Source: Porpolomopsis calyptriformis (taxonomy: Eukaryota > Basidiomycota > Agaricomycetes > Agaricales > Hygrophoraceae). Taken from it: a DNA stretch of 64,000 bases. Positions 31,227 through 43,780 of this stretch are shown here, piece by piece (positions within the stretch are counted from its first letter, which is position 1; each line of letters starts with the position of its first letter). Under the pieces are notes generated by a model. It saw only the letters and a program-made list of their open reading frames with translations, had not been told where the DNA came from and did not search any database. The DNA is taken from assembly GCA_951640195.1 (NCBI GenBank), contig OX621170.1:1488001-1552000 (forward strand), given 5' to 3'. The translations under genes were made by a program, and so were the position numbers.

Positions 31227-32448
31227 ATGCCTGAACCGGACTACAAGGCCCTTGGTTTCAAAGACATCATTGTTACCCTGAAAGGACCAGTTGCCGTTGT
31301 ATTGGTCAATCGTGGAAAGCAGTCAGTCTTTACGTGTAAATCCGCCGTTCGTTCCTCATTATTATTTCAGGAGAAATAGTTTCAGTGCAACTCTTGTTGC
31401 CGATCTCGTTCGAGCCTTCGACTTATTTGACAGAGATGATCGTGTTCGTGCGGTAATAGTTACCGCTGAAGCTACTGCACCAGCCTATTGTTCTGGGGTG
31501 AGCAAGGGATAGAATTCTGATGATTCGCTTCATTGATCATAACGTATATGAAGGCTGATATTTCCGGAGGATGGGATTCGCTCTGGGATCCAGCCTCTGA
31601 GAAGGAAGGGGAACACGGTTCGCTCGACAGAATATTTAAAAAAAATTGAAACTTGCTAAAGAGGCAACAGCCCACAGGGATCCAGGCGGTTTTGTTGCTT
31701 TCAGCGTTCTGCGTTGTCGCAAGATCACAGTCGCGGCAGTGAACGGTCATGCCGTATGTTTCTGACTTAGTTATTCGAGTGGCTTCTCACTTGATGGCAG
31801 GCTGGAGTAGGGATGACAGCGATGCAGTTACCCTTTGATTTCCGTTTTGTATGGGGAGGAGCCAAGTTGACCTTCCCGTTTGTGAGGCGCGGGATTGTTC
31901 CTGAATGTAAGCATGCCTAGCCACGAGGATCTGTTCGAAAAGATCTCATTTTCCGCGCCCGTAGCGATGGCATCCTGGTTCCTGCCCCGTCTGCTCGGGC
32001 ACTCGAAAGCAAATTCTCTTCTCCTCACAGGGGAAACTGTCACTCCCGATTCGCCATACATTCGCGACCTCTATCACCAAATCTTACCCACCCGGGAGGA
32101 AGTTTTCCCTGCTGCTTTGGCTTTCGCACAAGAGCTAGCGGCCAATACCTCTCAGCCATCTATTGCTTATACGAAGGGATTGCTTTTGCACCCTGGGGCT
32201 AGTGTTGAAGAAAACCACATCCTGGACTCAAGAGCCATAAAGCTCCTAGGCTCGTCTGCTGATGCTGTGGAAGGTGTCAGGTCCTTCAAAGAGCGGAGAC
32301 TACCGAGATTTTCTGATACTCTGTCCAAAAACTCATCCCCATGGTATCCTTGGGTAGGTGAAATTCCAATTTACGTTTTATGCGGTCGTTATTCAGTTTT
32401 TTACAGTGGACGTCGATCGACACCAGGCATCGCCAGTCGAAGCTGTGA
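31227..32448 (+). CDS. Peroxisomal enoyl-CoA hydratase/isomerase family protein
   Basis: Predicted join 31227-31321, 31371-31497, 31554-31617, 31671-31753, 31801-31906, 31965-32353, 32407-32448; 301 aa. Crotonase-fold motifs: VAVVLVNRGKQRNSFSATLV, AYCSGADISGGWD (first oxyanion-hole strand), KITVAAVNGHAAGVGMTAMQL (second oxyanion hole), then FVWGGAKLTFPFVRRGIVPE. The last exon gives a C-terminus QSKL, a peroxisomal PTS1 signal. It resembles fungal delta3,delta2-enoyl-CoA isomerases or hydratases of peroxisomal beta-oxidation; which reaction is not decided by the sequence. The A8 run at 31638-31645 lies in intron 3 and is not a frameshift. Confidence 0.87.
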
Positions 32449-32698
32449 CGTGGTAACATACATATGATGCAGTTATGTGCACCTCTTCATACCACACTCC
32501 TAACCTCTGTAAAGTCCGGCCTATGCTGCCGCCATTGTGTTCGACGCCGTTCCGAAGATTTACTGGTAGATCATTTGTCCAGTCACCCCATTCAGTAAAC
32601 TGTCAAATTGTAATAACATTCGCAAGGGTGTTTGCAGCCTTACATGAATAAACCTATGAACCTATAAATTCTTTCGTACCACAGGCATACGAATCAGA

Positions 32699-35059
32699 TC
32701 AACTTAAAGGGCAGACATCATCTCCATTGGGCATCCTACACTCCCACTCAAGCCCCAAGGCAACACATCCGCCTTTGACAAGATCGACGTCCCATCGAAC
32801 TTCGCCATTCTTACGCAAAGTCGCTTGGGCCGTACCCCAGCCTGTCGCCCCGGAGGTGGTCGCTGACATCAACGCGTTAGGTATGGTGAGATTTGTTTCG
32901 GGTGTCAACTTACCAGGTGGGCTCACGAAAGGAGAGTTTCGTTTCGATGACACACTCAACCCGCGGGTGAGTTCTCCGGAATTTGCATCCTCGGGAATGC
33001 TTTCCAACTTCGAAGAACCCACTGCGGTAGTAGCGATTGCGGATTGCGTGACGGTCTTCTTCCCTTTGTTCGCTTTCCCGTCAACGCCTACGCCGTTCTT
33101 CACTACATCGTTCTCATTCGACAAACCCTTCGGGAATAAGATTGTGACTTTAAGCTTTTCGTCTTCCGGAACGGGGATCTGATCGAGTACAACAACCGAA
33201 ACACTGGTGCTGTTAGCATTCGTCAGTCGCATCATGCGTTTGAATGTGCCAATGTGTTCCTTTCCGAAACCCATGACTCCTTGAGTGCTGTGCTTCACCG
33301 TGGGGCGCTCGTATTCGACCTTGAGGCCTTGATCGACTCCAAGTTCGAGCACCACTGTCTCATCTGGATTTGCACGAGGGAAGGATAGGTTGCCGAGGAA
33401 CGAGCCATCCAGTGTTAATCCAGCCAACCCGGGTAGCAGAGGCACGTCGCTTGTATTGGTAAGCTTTGCCTTCAGGAAAGCAGCTGGTTTGAGCTTTGGA
33501 ATCAGAATGTACGTGAATATCAAAGACGGCAACGGAATTTCGGCGATTACATGACGCCGAACAAGGGGGGATGAGGGGATGGTTCGGGCAGTTGGGAGAT
33601 CATACGTAGTTGTAAAGCCATATGTATCCAGGCCTTCGGTGGGTTGGGCGATGAGGTTGCCGGAAGGAGCAATAGTTGCACTGTACTCTTCCTGCCCTTG
33701 AAAGAGACCATCAACGGAGGCACTAGCCCACGCGCTCTGAGCAGAAAGTGCAGGCGCCCGAGAGGCACCACTGCCACCTCGAGAACCAAACATTCCTTTC
33801 TTCTTTGTTGCGGCTTTGAATGAGAGGGCGAGAGCCTGAGACTTCTCCGCCACGTCATCCAACCTCTCTCCGCGCTGTAAAACAAGGTCGATATTCTGCG
33901 CCTCTAGTTTGGACCGTTGTTCTGCAAGACTGTAGAGACCATTCTCGCCATGCGGGTTGCCGCGGTAGACCCTTTGAAGACCGAGGCGCCAGGACTCCAT
34001 TTGCGGTATCTTCTCGTTTAAACCTCCGAAAGAGGCTTGAGAAGTGGACAATGTGATACGAGCATTCGACCAGGTTTCGAAAGTCTGATTAATGAAGTGG
34101 CTGCGATATGTGAGCACAGAAAGCGGAGGGTTAGTGGTATCGAGTCTGAGATCGTAGTGTGGTGTCCAAGAAGCGGATGAAGTGGTGTAAGTGAGGTGAA
34201 AACTGGCGGGATGGGTAATATCGCTTGCTTTTGCGTCGCTAACGTTGTCCTCTACAGGAATATCGATAATGATGCGGACGCGGTGAACCTTGGTGGATTG
34301 TTCCGGCTTACTCTCCAACTTCTCCCTCTTTTTCTCCTCCTGTTCGATCTTCTTCCTCTCCTTCGCTTCAGTCTTTGCTCGGGTAGCTCGCTCAAGCTTC
34401 CTGAGCTCCTTTTGGAGTATCTTTTGGGCATTTTCGCTTTCCTTAATCAACCTGTCGAGCTGTTCCTTGCATTCGATGGCGGTCTCGAAGTGCTCCATCC
34501 GCTGAGTGTGGTACATCTCCAACGCAGACTGCACAGTAGGGGGATCGGCTTCGGACGACTTTGACATTGCATTTGCGTATTGCTCCAGGTAAGCTAGCTT
34601 CTGGTAGGCCAGGGATTTGCGTTCCTCGACCTTCTTACGTTCTAAGGCGATGCGATCATCCTCTGCGCGAGCTGCTGCAAGGGAAGGCGGGTCCTGGTCA
34701 TCGTCTTCCTCTTCAGATTCGGACTCCAGGTCGACTTGTGTTGAGATGTGGGCATATTTGTTGGGGATGAGGTCAACGGTGAGATCATTGATTCGGGCGG
34801 GGATGCCGTCTGCTGTACCAGAGACGCGAATGGAATCCGCATCGGCAAGAGATGTCAAATCCGAAATGATAATTTCGTTTAGACCCGACTAAAAGTGTTT
34901 TTTGTTACAAGGTCAGACATGCAAGTGGAAGTGACGCACCTTCAACTGAACATCATGATTCTCTCTGAAGATAGTTGCTCGGGTTGGATACAGAGTGACC
35001 TTGCTTGTTGGCCATTGAGAAATTTCGTATTTTTGCCTGTGAACGTTCTCTTCGGTCAT
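32699..35059 (-). CDS. DUF4140/DUF4139 protein
   Basis: Predicted complement join 32699-34888, 34940-35059; 769 aa. The N-terminus MTEENVHRQKYEISQWPTSKVTLYPTRATIFR.. with SGLNEIIISDLTSLADADSIRVSG is DUF4140-like. Acidic and coiled-coil segments follow (VDLESESEEEDDDQD; LQKELRKLERATRAKTEAKERKK, about 60-200). The DUF4139 beta-rich domain starts VRIIIDIPVED, with SASWTPHYDLRLDTTNPPLSVLTYRSHFINQT, and closes VRWDVDLVKGGCVALGLEWECRMP. The family is widespread in bacteria and fungi, sometimes named after mucoidy inhibitor A, with no settled biochemical role. It is convergent with the peroxisomal gene upstream in coordinate and tandem with the GH79 gene. Confidence 0.85.
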
Positions 35060-35337
35060 GGTTGTCGAAAGTGAGACTTAATGACTCCTACCATTGGGCG
35101 ATCTTATTATGTCAGGATCAGGGCCATAAATGACCGTTACCAGGGCCGGTGTTGAGAGAGAAGTGGAGGACAAAGATAGCTATTTCGAAGGGACGGTGGT
35201 ATTTAACAAGTTATGTATTGTCAAATAGAGTCCAGTGAGAATTAGTCTTGGTATAGAAAAAAAGAACCCTGCTAGATGTTTACAAATAGTCGATGCCGCA
35301 GTTCACCTCAATCCCTTTACGAAACCTATCCGCAACC

Positions 35338-37878
35338 TTACCGCGTCAGCGCCCGACCGATTACAAGCGCCCCTAAAACTATTGAGAACAACACAAGAAG
35401 GCTCGGCACTACTTGCGGTGGTCTGGAACCACTGGGTATCTTGAGGGTGCGTTTACTTGTACTGCCAAGTTGCAAGGTGGACCCAGAGTGTCCGTTGGAA
35501 GTGGCAAGCACGGAAGGGTCAACGGTTGCCGTATTTCGAGTCTTCGTAAATGTACTTGTAGAGAAAGTCAGACTTGCCGGGTCCTGAGATGGGCCATCGA
35601 AAGCATTGTTGTTGAGGGATACGAGAGCGAAACCAGGCGCGGGGACAGGAATAGTACATGTGTTGGCATTTTGATCGCAATTAATGGTTTGGATAGACAC
35701 GGTGCCTTGCAACCGGCCGTCAGATGCGAATACCCCGCTGAGAGTCTATGATGCCATTAAATAAGAGCAAACATGGGTTGTCGCGTTGGACTTACTTGTC
35801 CTGCCCATGTAATATTGTTTTTTTCGGATACTGAGGGGGCTACCAGATATCTGAAATGGTGAAATATGAAGAGGTGAAATTTACATATATAACTGGGGCA
35901 ACTTACTTTACTTGAACAGAGGCTGGTGTTGCGTTAGGTGCTCCCCCGCCACCAATCGAAATAACGGCATTGTAAGAGCTAGCACCTGAGGGATCTGTCA
36001 CATAGTTAAACAGGGCCACTTTGGTTGGTACTCCGCCATCATAAATGGCGTAGGCGGGTGTGAACTGGTTGTTATTGTTGGCGAAAAGATCGATGATTTG
36101 TGCGGTATTCGAGGTACCAAAAGTCTCGGAGACGACGAGAGCAGCATAATAGACTGGACCAACAGTCCAATGATGGAAGGCGGATTCGTTTGTTGGGGGA
36201 GCTGGAATGTCACTTAAGTTACAAGAATCAGAAGAAAAGGAAGCCAGCCAGCTACATACGTGTGAACGGCTATCAATAAAAACATAGTCAGCATGTCATT
36301 GTATCGTAAAGATGAGGAGAAAACGAACATTGTAATAAACACTTTGTCCGCCGACGTGAAGGAGTGCGCCAGTGAAATTGCTGTAAGCCATCTGCAGGCC
36401 ATAGTCAAGTGCCCACAAAGCTGCGCCGAAAGTGTCGCTGATGCCGGGGAAACCACCACAAGATGCAGTGTTTGTTTCAAACATGAGGAACGGTTTGCCA
36501 GCACCCTGCGCGATGTTGGTGGAATTGAGGTACGGTTGGACGATAGTTTGACCTGCAGTATGGGTTAGGTAGCTAGGGAAAACATCTTGAGGATTGACGG
36601 GGGCTCCGATGCCAAATTGCGCATTGCAGTTCTCATTTGGATAACTAAGACGTTGTGAGTCACAGGGTGGGGATGGAAAGATAGGCTGTAAACGTACTGT
36701 TCCACTGCTAATGCCAATAAATCTGCAGTATAGGAGGGGATAAAGCCTGTGTCCCACACCATCTCGGGTGTCCATTGCCCTGAGAGACTGGGTCCAATGA
36801 GGTTCAAGTTCCCAGCGGAATTGATCTTCGGATCGGCTTTTAATGCTGCTATCACACTTCCGAACTCGCCAAAGTAGTCGAAAGGGCTATAAGTTGGTGG
36901 ACGATGGCCATGGCTGGAGAGAAAAGTGTGAGGCGATGTTAATTACGGAAGTAGACACGAGGAGACACACGGTGCATATAGGTCAGGCTCGTTGCCAACT
37001 TGAAGACCTAACAAGTGTTGCCCCAGAATTGAATAACCAACTTCAGCAATCCCCAATCGAAGATTTGCAGAGTCATTTAATGGAATTCCTGGGGTGTGTA
37101 TACAGTTAACAGCAGTCGAAAAAGGCATATGGCGATACACACCCAAGTACCACTTGGTGTTCACGAGAGCAGAGATATTCGCCAACAGATACAGAACTTC
37201 CGGCGTGAAGAGCAAAGCGGGCGTTTGTGTCTGAACATTGCGCTCTGGGCTGATTTATCCATGAAGAAGTCGTGAATACTTACTGGGTTGGATACATCGG
37301 CAGTATCCTTCGCAATCATGGAGTTATTCGGAAGACTGCCAACGAGTGAGGCTGTCTCCTGAGTGTTTCCACCAACGCGAATATTGATCTGTCCAGCGCG
37401 CTGCTTCATATTTGCCATAAGATTGAGAAAAGGTACCTGAATATATGACCTGTTCATCGTCAGATCACAAAGGAATGTTAAGAGTAAACGATGGGGGATT
37501 TACGCATTGATACCGACTAATTGAATCAAAGACAGTCATCCACTGGGTGGCAAGGGGAAAAAAAGGGTACTCACGAACTTGGTTTATGACTGACATCTCG
37601 ATTGAGAATCCAAAAAAAGAGCCGCTTTGAGGGATTGAAAGGCCATTTACGCTCGAAGTGCTGCTCTGCAGCTGAATGTTGAATTGGGTTGTAGGAGGAG
37701 AGGGAATAGGTGGAGGTTGTAAAACTGAGGGATCATTGAAAGCAGGCGATGAAACTGTAGCTGTCGCAGCTACAGATGAAGCCGAGAGGGAGCCCAATGG
37801 TAATTGATAATAGACGGTGACTGAAGCCTCTACCGCAGCTAGACTGCAGAGAATCTGTAAGAGTGGTATAATGATCAT
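35338..37878 (-). CDS. Secreted glycoside hydrolase family 79 (beta-glucuronidase type)
   Basis: A multi-exon gene with about nine short introns. Starts MIIIPLLQILCSLAAVEA, a signal peptide. The catalytic barrel begins SFFGFSIEMSVINQVLGINA and continues with INIRVGGNTQETA. HLLGLQVGNEPDLYA carries the GNEP acid/base Glu, and KPFLMFETNTASCGG the nucleophile Glu. Other blocks are LIGPSLSGQWTPEMVW, FGAALWALDYGLQMA and FTGALLHVGGQSVYYN. This fits fungal GH79 beta-glucuronidases that act on arabinogalactan-protein glycans. The end is Ser/Thr-rich followed by VVPSLLVLFSIVLGALVIG, suggesting a membrane or GPI anchor. One exon, GGT ATC AAT with flanking bases (about 37496-37508), is only 13 nt. Confidence 0.88.
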
Positions 37879-38392
37879 TGTTGAAAAGAATGTGGAACTG
37901 CGAACGAGTCAAGACAAAACGAGACGGTGGAAATGAAGAACTTGACAGGGCTGATGGCTAATTTTAGTTTTTTTTTTTTTCAAGAAATTTGTCCTATACG
38001 ACGCGCGCGCCATTTCACTCAATATAAAGCACATCAAGCTTCAACAACGAACATAAAAAGACCTCAAGCAGCGGGCTGTCCATGTTCAACCCAGACACCA
38101 TACGGCGCCAACCCCACGCATCCCTCCAGGCACGCAAAGGCACACAAGCCGCGACAACAGCACAGCTTTTATGGCAAATACCGGAATTTCGGTCATGTGA
38201 CTCAGAAGAAATGTTGTAATGTTACAGTCAATTTGAGTTTTCGTTGCTATCTAATTATCACCACTTCCTTATTTGTCTGTTCCTAAATTTATCTTCATAG
38301 ATTAGAGGCAATTAGAGCCTAAACAGCAAACATAATGATACTAGCTTCTTAGCAAACCAATACCACATTAGAGATTATCATGGGTTACCTAG
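37879..38392. other. Intergenic, GH79 promoter side to Helitron edge
   Basis: Contains a short T-run near 37968-37981 and otherwise no gene. From about 38.2 kb the sequence becomes visibly more AT-rich, marking the passage into the repeat-dominated half of the window. Confidence 0.5.
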
Positions 38393-38470
38393 GTTACAAC
38401 CTGTGTGCCCACCTGCAGGTCTTGTGCCTATACCTGTATGGGTCAGTAATAAGTGGGTATGGGTTAACTA

Positions 38471-38510
38471 GAGAAGCACCGACTGCGTCGGCACAAACCT
38501 TGCTTGCAGT
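38471..38510. repeat. Hairpin and shared motif near the left Helitron edge
   Basis: CCGACTGCGTCGG forms a 5-bp stem extendable with wobble pairs, read on minus as a hairpin followed by TTCTCTAG. The next bases AAACCTTGCTTGCAG resemble CCTTGCAAGCAAGG near 50125. Possibly part of the Helitron terminal structure. Confidence 0.35.
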
Positions 38511-38695
38511 AAGATATAGTTTAAAAGGAGATGGCTGAACTTTATTATTATCAACCATTCACTTCATTTATATACGCCATACTATCAGATATTGGACAGG
38601 GTATCAGTGCAATTTCTTGAGAAGCAATACTCTTCTTCATCAAGTATGTACATCAATCAGTCAAGGTAGTTGATTGGAGAAAATTAAACATACCT

Positions 38696-39718
38696 TTAGT
38701 CTGAAGACACACATTTCTTTTTGGTTGGGGACTGCATGGGATCTAGAGCAGCAGGGCGGCGTTTCCTAGGTGTCAAGACATTAGGCTTGCATGGGGTAAG
38801 GACACGCATATTGACAACATCTGCAGTGTAAGTGTCTACATCGGCATCACCCCTTTTTCCCATAATAAACCAATGCGTGAGTGTAAATTGAATTTTGACA
38901 GTTGCGCCTTCAAGTTTCTGGTGGTAAAGAGATGGATGGATGAGATCCCCGCATTGTTTATATGCTAGAAGCAGTACAACCACATGAGTGTTTACCATCT
39001 TTGCAATTTCAGTCTTGGCATTGTTGGTGGTTGTAGGCCAAGTGGTGATATCAAAACCATCACCCAGAGCTGCTTAAAAAAGTGAGGACAGTCCTACAAG
39101 ATTGGACCAATTTACAAACCTTGGTCTTGGGCAGGGTCACTACTATCGGCATCCTAATAAGCAAAGGATAGGTATCAGATATAGTGCAAAGGAAAATGTA
39201 AGACTTACTTTGAATAAAACATGGTGAAATTTCAAATGAGTGGGATACAGATGCACACCCACGAGAAAACCCTTATGCATTTCAACACCTCCGGCCGCAA
39301 CTAAATTTTGTAGCCAATCAACATTGGTAAGTGCCTTCACATAGTCCTCTTTGAATACGATAGAATTGGGAACTTCACTAGCACAGGACAACTTGATGTT
39401 GGAAAAGTCAATTGTGAAACCCCCCTTCTTCCAACCACCATCGCTAGTCATCCACATGTTGCGGGAACTGATATCAACAATGACAGTCAAGACAGCCATT
39501 TCAGCAGGAGAAGCAACAGTATCACGCGGAGCTGATTTCAGAGGTGTCACGACAATAAGCCAATCACATTTGCCATCTCAGACCCATTGAACTTTGGCGC
39601 GTACATCATTATCAGCGAGGTAGAGCATGGTGTCCAGAAGGTGGTTGCGTCAAGCAGGAAGATCATCAGGGTGGTATGTCATATTGACATAGGGTTCCAG
39701 AGGCGGAGTTGAACCCAT
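38696..39718 (-). pseudogene. Helitron-associated accessory gene, nonsense-broken
   Basis: Reads from MGSTPPLEPYVNMTYHPDDLPA at 39718 through two in-frame TGA codons (39650-39652 and 39578-39580) into VTPLKSAPRDTVASPAEMAVL, GGWKKGGFTIDFSNIKLSC and LYPTHLKFHHVLFK. Introns with good borders lead to DADSSDPAQDQ, ALGDGFDITTWPTTTNNAK, KLEGATVKIQFTLTHWFI and the basic end SPTKKKCVSSD. The family is not recognised. Its position divergent to the Rep/helicase gene suggests a cargo or accessory gene of the Helitron, perhaps nucleic-acid binding; that is inference. Confidence 0.5.
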
Positions 39719-40136
39719 AAAAGAGTGTGGTGTGAAAAGAGTGTTTGAGATATGGAAGCGAAAAGAACGTGTGTTGGGGGGTGGGATTGAACTGGGAAAT
39801 GGGTGTAGGTTTTTATAGGGAACTAAGAGGTCCATGCGTGAACACACTGCTAAAGAAAGAAAGAAAAAAAAGTATAGCTTGCCAACTGAATTCAGCACCC
39901 AATCAGACCAATCAGACATGGAGGTAGAAACCTGTTTGGCTGCACTCACTCTTGTAGAGATCCACCAGATCATAGATGGTTTCCTGAGAATTCCTTGGAA
40001 TAAATGAAAGAGGGATGCCCTCATCCAGCATGTCCTAGAGAACACCTCCACACCTATTATCAAATTAATCTGCAAACATGGGAAGAATAAGCTGGAAGCA
40101 AAAATGATGGCATCCCTGTGAAAGAAAAGAAAAAGG

Positions 40137-41760
40137 ATGGAGGAGCAAGATATACAACAGAAAATCAGAAGGGTGGAAGAGGTCAATAAAGCTCATGTGT
40201 CAGTGTTCCTCAGGCTTCCTATGGTGGAGGAAGTAAAAATACGCTATCGCCAATTCTACAAGGCCATGTCCAATTGCCATATAGCTGTGACTGTTTGTGG
40301 CATCTGTGCTCGGGAGGTCCATTTCATAGCTAACCAGGTGACAATGATACCATCAGACCAACTTCCTGATTCTCATCGCTTGATCCAAAAACAACCTCAT
40401 CCTGCCTACGACCTTTTCCACGGCAAGCTGTTGGAGCCAGCAGGGGTAGAGGTGGTGGATGGGAAGACAACGGTGCACACATGCAAGGACTGCTACGATG
40501 ATCTAAAGAAAAAAACAGATCAACCACCAGCCTACTCACTGGCAAACAACTTATGGATAGGGAAGATACCATGGCATCTACAAGTCCTCACTTTTCCTGA
40601 GCACCTTCTTATCGTGCTCCTGTACCCACAGGTTTTTGTCTTCAAGCTGTTTCCCAAGAAGATTGGAGGGTGTCGGAATGCCTCAGTTTTGCAGAACGGG
40701 ATGTGGGGTAATGTTAGCACATATGAGTTGGATATCATAGGAGTCACATCGATGTTGAGAGGTAGATTGATACCTCGCCCTCCGGCGGTACTTGCCTTGG
40801 TTATATTGGTTACCTTTATCAGATTGGGGGATCTGCTGAAGGATTGGCTCAAGACTACCTTTCATGTCCATAGGTAGTTCATTTTCAATGTGTTGCATTG
40901 GTTGCATGAAAATAATCCCAAATACTACAGAGCCATCGAAATCAGTCCTCAGTGGATTGCTTCACTTCCTGAAGATGACATCCCTATTGAAATCCTCTCT
41001 GTGGTCCAGCATACAACTGAGGTTGGAGTCATCGATACCGAAAGCGATGGATACATCCCAGTTGATGAGGGTTCGGTTTTTATCTGTACTAGGTGATCAC
41101 TGAATGTACAAAAAATATTCCAGACCCTCCAAACGATAAGGACACACCAGATGTCATTCCGCTAAATATATCTAGAACAATCAACACTGATATGCTTAAT
41201 GTTACAGCAAATGAATTGATAAAGTGGGGATTGGAAAATATGTGGCAAGAAGGGCAGGAGGGTGGGTATGGTATTCGCCACAGCCAACAACCCATCAATG
41301 ACTTTGGATGATTGAAAAGGGGAGAAAAATGCGGGGAAGAGTGCACTGATAAGTCCAACTTCTTTGAAAAAGCATTTCCATGCTTATTTCCATGGGGGAT
41401 GTGGCAGAATTGAAGGTGAACAAGAAACCCCTCTCAGTTTCCAGGATCATATCCGATGGGCATTACGCTATGATTTCGAACTCACATGATGTTTCCATTT
41501 GTTGCATTTGGCATTTCTCAATGATGACAGGTTCTGTCTTCTGCACGTCTCCAAATTCAATAGAAGAACTTTGATTCTAATGCACAGATTCTATCTACAA
41601 TAATGCTTGATAGATTGGAACAAGCATGCCAGGAAGAGGAGAGCAATAAGTTCATCTCTGACCCTGCTGTGTGATTGCTATGAAGACATGTGCATGCTAC
41701 TGGAGGTTGTGTGATGGGATCAGACCAAAGTTGATATCAGCTTCATAGTCAAATCTGGTT
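40137..41760 (+). pseudogene. Helitron Rep/helicase, N-terminal portion (DUF6570-like)
   Basis: The first 246 codons are open: KPHPAYDLFHGKLLEPAGVEV, TCKDCYDDLKKK with a CxxC, then YSLANNLWIGKIPWHLQVLTFPEHLLI, which is the conserved domain preceding Rep in mushroom Helitron proteins. A stop follows at about 40875; similarity continues as FNVLHWLHENNPKYYRAI, LPEDDIPIEILSVVQHT, KAFPCLFPWGM and CCIWHFSM, with several stops and frame changes. Confidence 0.8.
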
Positions 41761-43780
41761 AACATCAATTTATCTTAATCCACTGTCGCTCTGGATTACT
41801 ATCAACCCTTGTGACCTTCATGATCCTATTGCCCAAATCTTTGCCAGTGAGAACATTGACCTCAATCAATTTTCGGCAACAGCTGGTCCCAATGCTGATC
41901 AATATGTGGCCAACATCACTGGAGATCCATATGCAGTGATACAACCCCTTGGTCCCTTGAGCTCTGGAGGACATGTTCCATATATCTACGTGATCCCCCA
42001 GACATCCACTACATTGCTACGATGTCCCCGACTACGCGATTCAGCTTCCTGTCCAGCGATTTATCTCCGAATGCTTTGGATTTCTGCAAATTTCTTCGAA
42101 TTCTCCAATCCTTCGATTCGCGATCACAGCTCATATCAAAGGATGCATCTGATAGCCAGACGTCCATTGTGTAGATCCTCATCGTTTTCATTGACCCTTT
42201 CACTGGTGGCTTCGTTCAGAAGTCTCATCCCTTTACTATATAGCATATAAAGGGATCTTTGTTTTCAGAGATATATTTACTTGTAGATATGTTTGTATCA
42301 TAAAGAAGGAAGGTAGATTCCATCGTCTCACATCTAGTCCTTCATGTTTGAGCCTCTTCGACCACCTCTAGCACTCTAGAGAGTGCTCCAATTTTCTGAT
42401 TTCTTCTATTTCTTCGATTTTTATGATTTCTTTGATAGCTCCTTTCTATTGTGCCTCCCATCATCTCTCAGGGCAGATCCCAGAGCTCAGACGGCTCCAC
42501 ATGGCATCAGCAGCTGCCAAATTTTTTCACTTCCTTATCCAAACTATTCTTAGTATTTTATTTCAAGTTGATGCCAGTAAGTTCAAAGTCAAAAGTTGAA
42601 TGGGGGTATTCGGATACATTTCAGCATACTTCGGTACAGTGGAGTCCCAAGGCCAGGGGTGTTTACATCTGCATATGCTTCTGTGGGTGCAGAATGCTCC
42701 AACATTCGAGGAGATGGAGGTGTTGCTTAAACAAGAGGAATTTCATGCTCACATGCTTGCCTACACACGCGCTAATATCAGAGCACACCTCCCAGGGTTA
42801 GAATCCTCAGCAGCTGTGAAGACGATTCCCAATGAATGAAATATTGCATATGGCCAACCAGTTAATCCCAATACCACCCACTATGACCAACAGTTGGAAG
42901 CGCTTGAGTATTGAGTTGCTTGCGCTAAGCAAGTACATATGTGCGAGCCTCATCAATGTTTGATTCTCAACAAGGATGGACAGTACAGGTGTAAACGGAG
43001 GGCACCATTTGAACAGGCACTGGAGGACTTTGTGAATGAGGATGGAACACGGGGTCCAAAACGCTTATACGAGTACCTGAACAATTAGATACCAGCAATC
43101 ACTGTCAATTGTCGGTGCAACAATGATAGAAAATTCTTGACCAATGGTGAAGATACTAAAAACATGTTGTTCTACATGACTAGCTATACTGCAAAGAAAC
43201 AAGGAAAAAATCACAACCTGTCAGCTATCATGGCTAAAGGTTACGCGTATTATGCAGAATAGTCCAATTACCTCAATGAACTTCGCGAACAACAAAGACT
43301 TTTATTATTTTGACTCGTGCATGCTATCAATCGAGAACAGGAATTGGCAGCCCCGATGGTAATCTCATATCTGATGGGATGGGGTGATGTTTACCACTTA
43401 CATCACTACTCCTCAATCTACTGGTCAACATTTGTTGGAGCGCTCTTGAAAGCCTATCCAGACTTGCAACAGGCTAAAAAGTGAGTTGAACAACTTGCAA
43501 GCTGAAACTTTACTCACATTTAATGGGATGCAGACCCTTCGAGCAAGAGCATATTGATAGAGGCGTCATATCACTGGATCATTCAAACCATTCAAGGTAC
43601 TTCAATCATACTTTACACAAGCCAGTTGCAACTATAAAAATATATTTCCAGTGCACAAATTGAACAGATAGCCAGAAGTGAATTAAGCAAGGTGACTCAG
43701 GCAGAAGCAGAGGTACAGCAAATTGCAACATAAGTTTTGAGTCTTTGATCAACCATCAAGCAGGATGGAAATGAGACATT
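41760..43780 (+). pseudogene. Helitron Rep catalytic portion, split by an LTR-like insertion
   Basis: The segment ending NADQYVANITGDPYA (to 41936) continues after the insertion 41937-42509 as AAKFFHFLIQTILSILFQV. Then comes MGVFGYISAYFGTVESQGQGCLHLHMLLWVQ with the HUH metal-binding motif, HLPGLESSAAVKTIPNE, FYMTSYTAKKQGKNHNLSA with the catalytic Tyr pair, and INREQELAAPMVISYLMGWGDVY. Two introns around 43482-43530 and 43600-43652 have usable borders. Several stops, such as after PNE and GYAYYAE, show it is dead. The frame runs to GNETLDT where the Harbinger-like element begins. Confidence 0.82.
41937..42509 (+). mobile_element. LTR-like insertion (probable solo LTR) in the Rep gene
   Basis: 573 bp, beginning TGATACAACCCC and ending GGCATCA, so the termini are inverted TGAT/ATCA. 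The flanks carry GCAG on both sides (41933-41936 and 42510-42513), and removing element plus one GCAG rejoins the Helitron frame as GDPYA-AAKFFHF. It holds TATA-like CATATAAAGG near 42244. A related 5' end, GGTGATACAACCCATTGG, occurs at about 58511. No internal coding region was found. Confidence 0.7.

Noticed and set aside
31618..31670. Apparent 1-nt deletion in an A8 run of the enoyl-CoA hydratase gene
   Set aside because: An in-phase 53-nt GT-AG intron covers the run and joins GEH to AHRDPGG, giving the expected family sequence and a protein ending in SKL.
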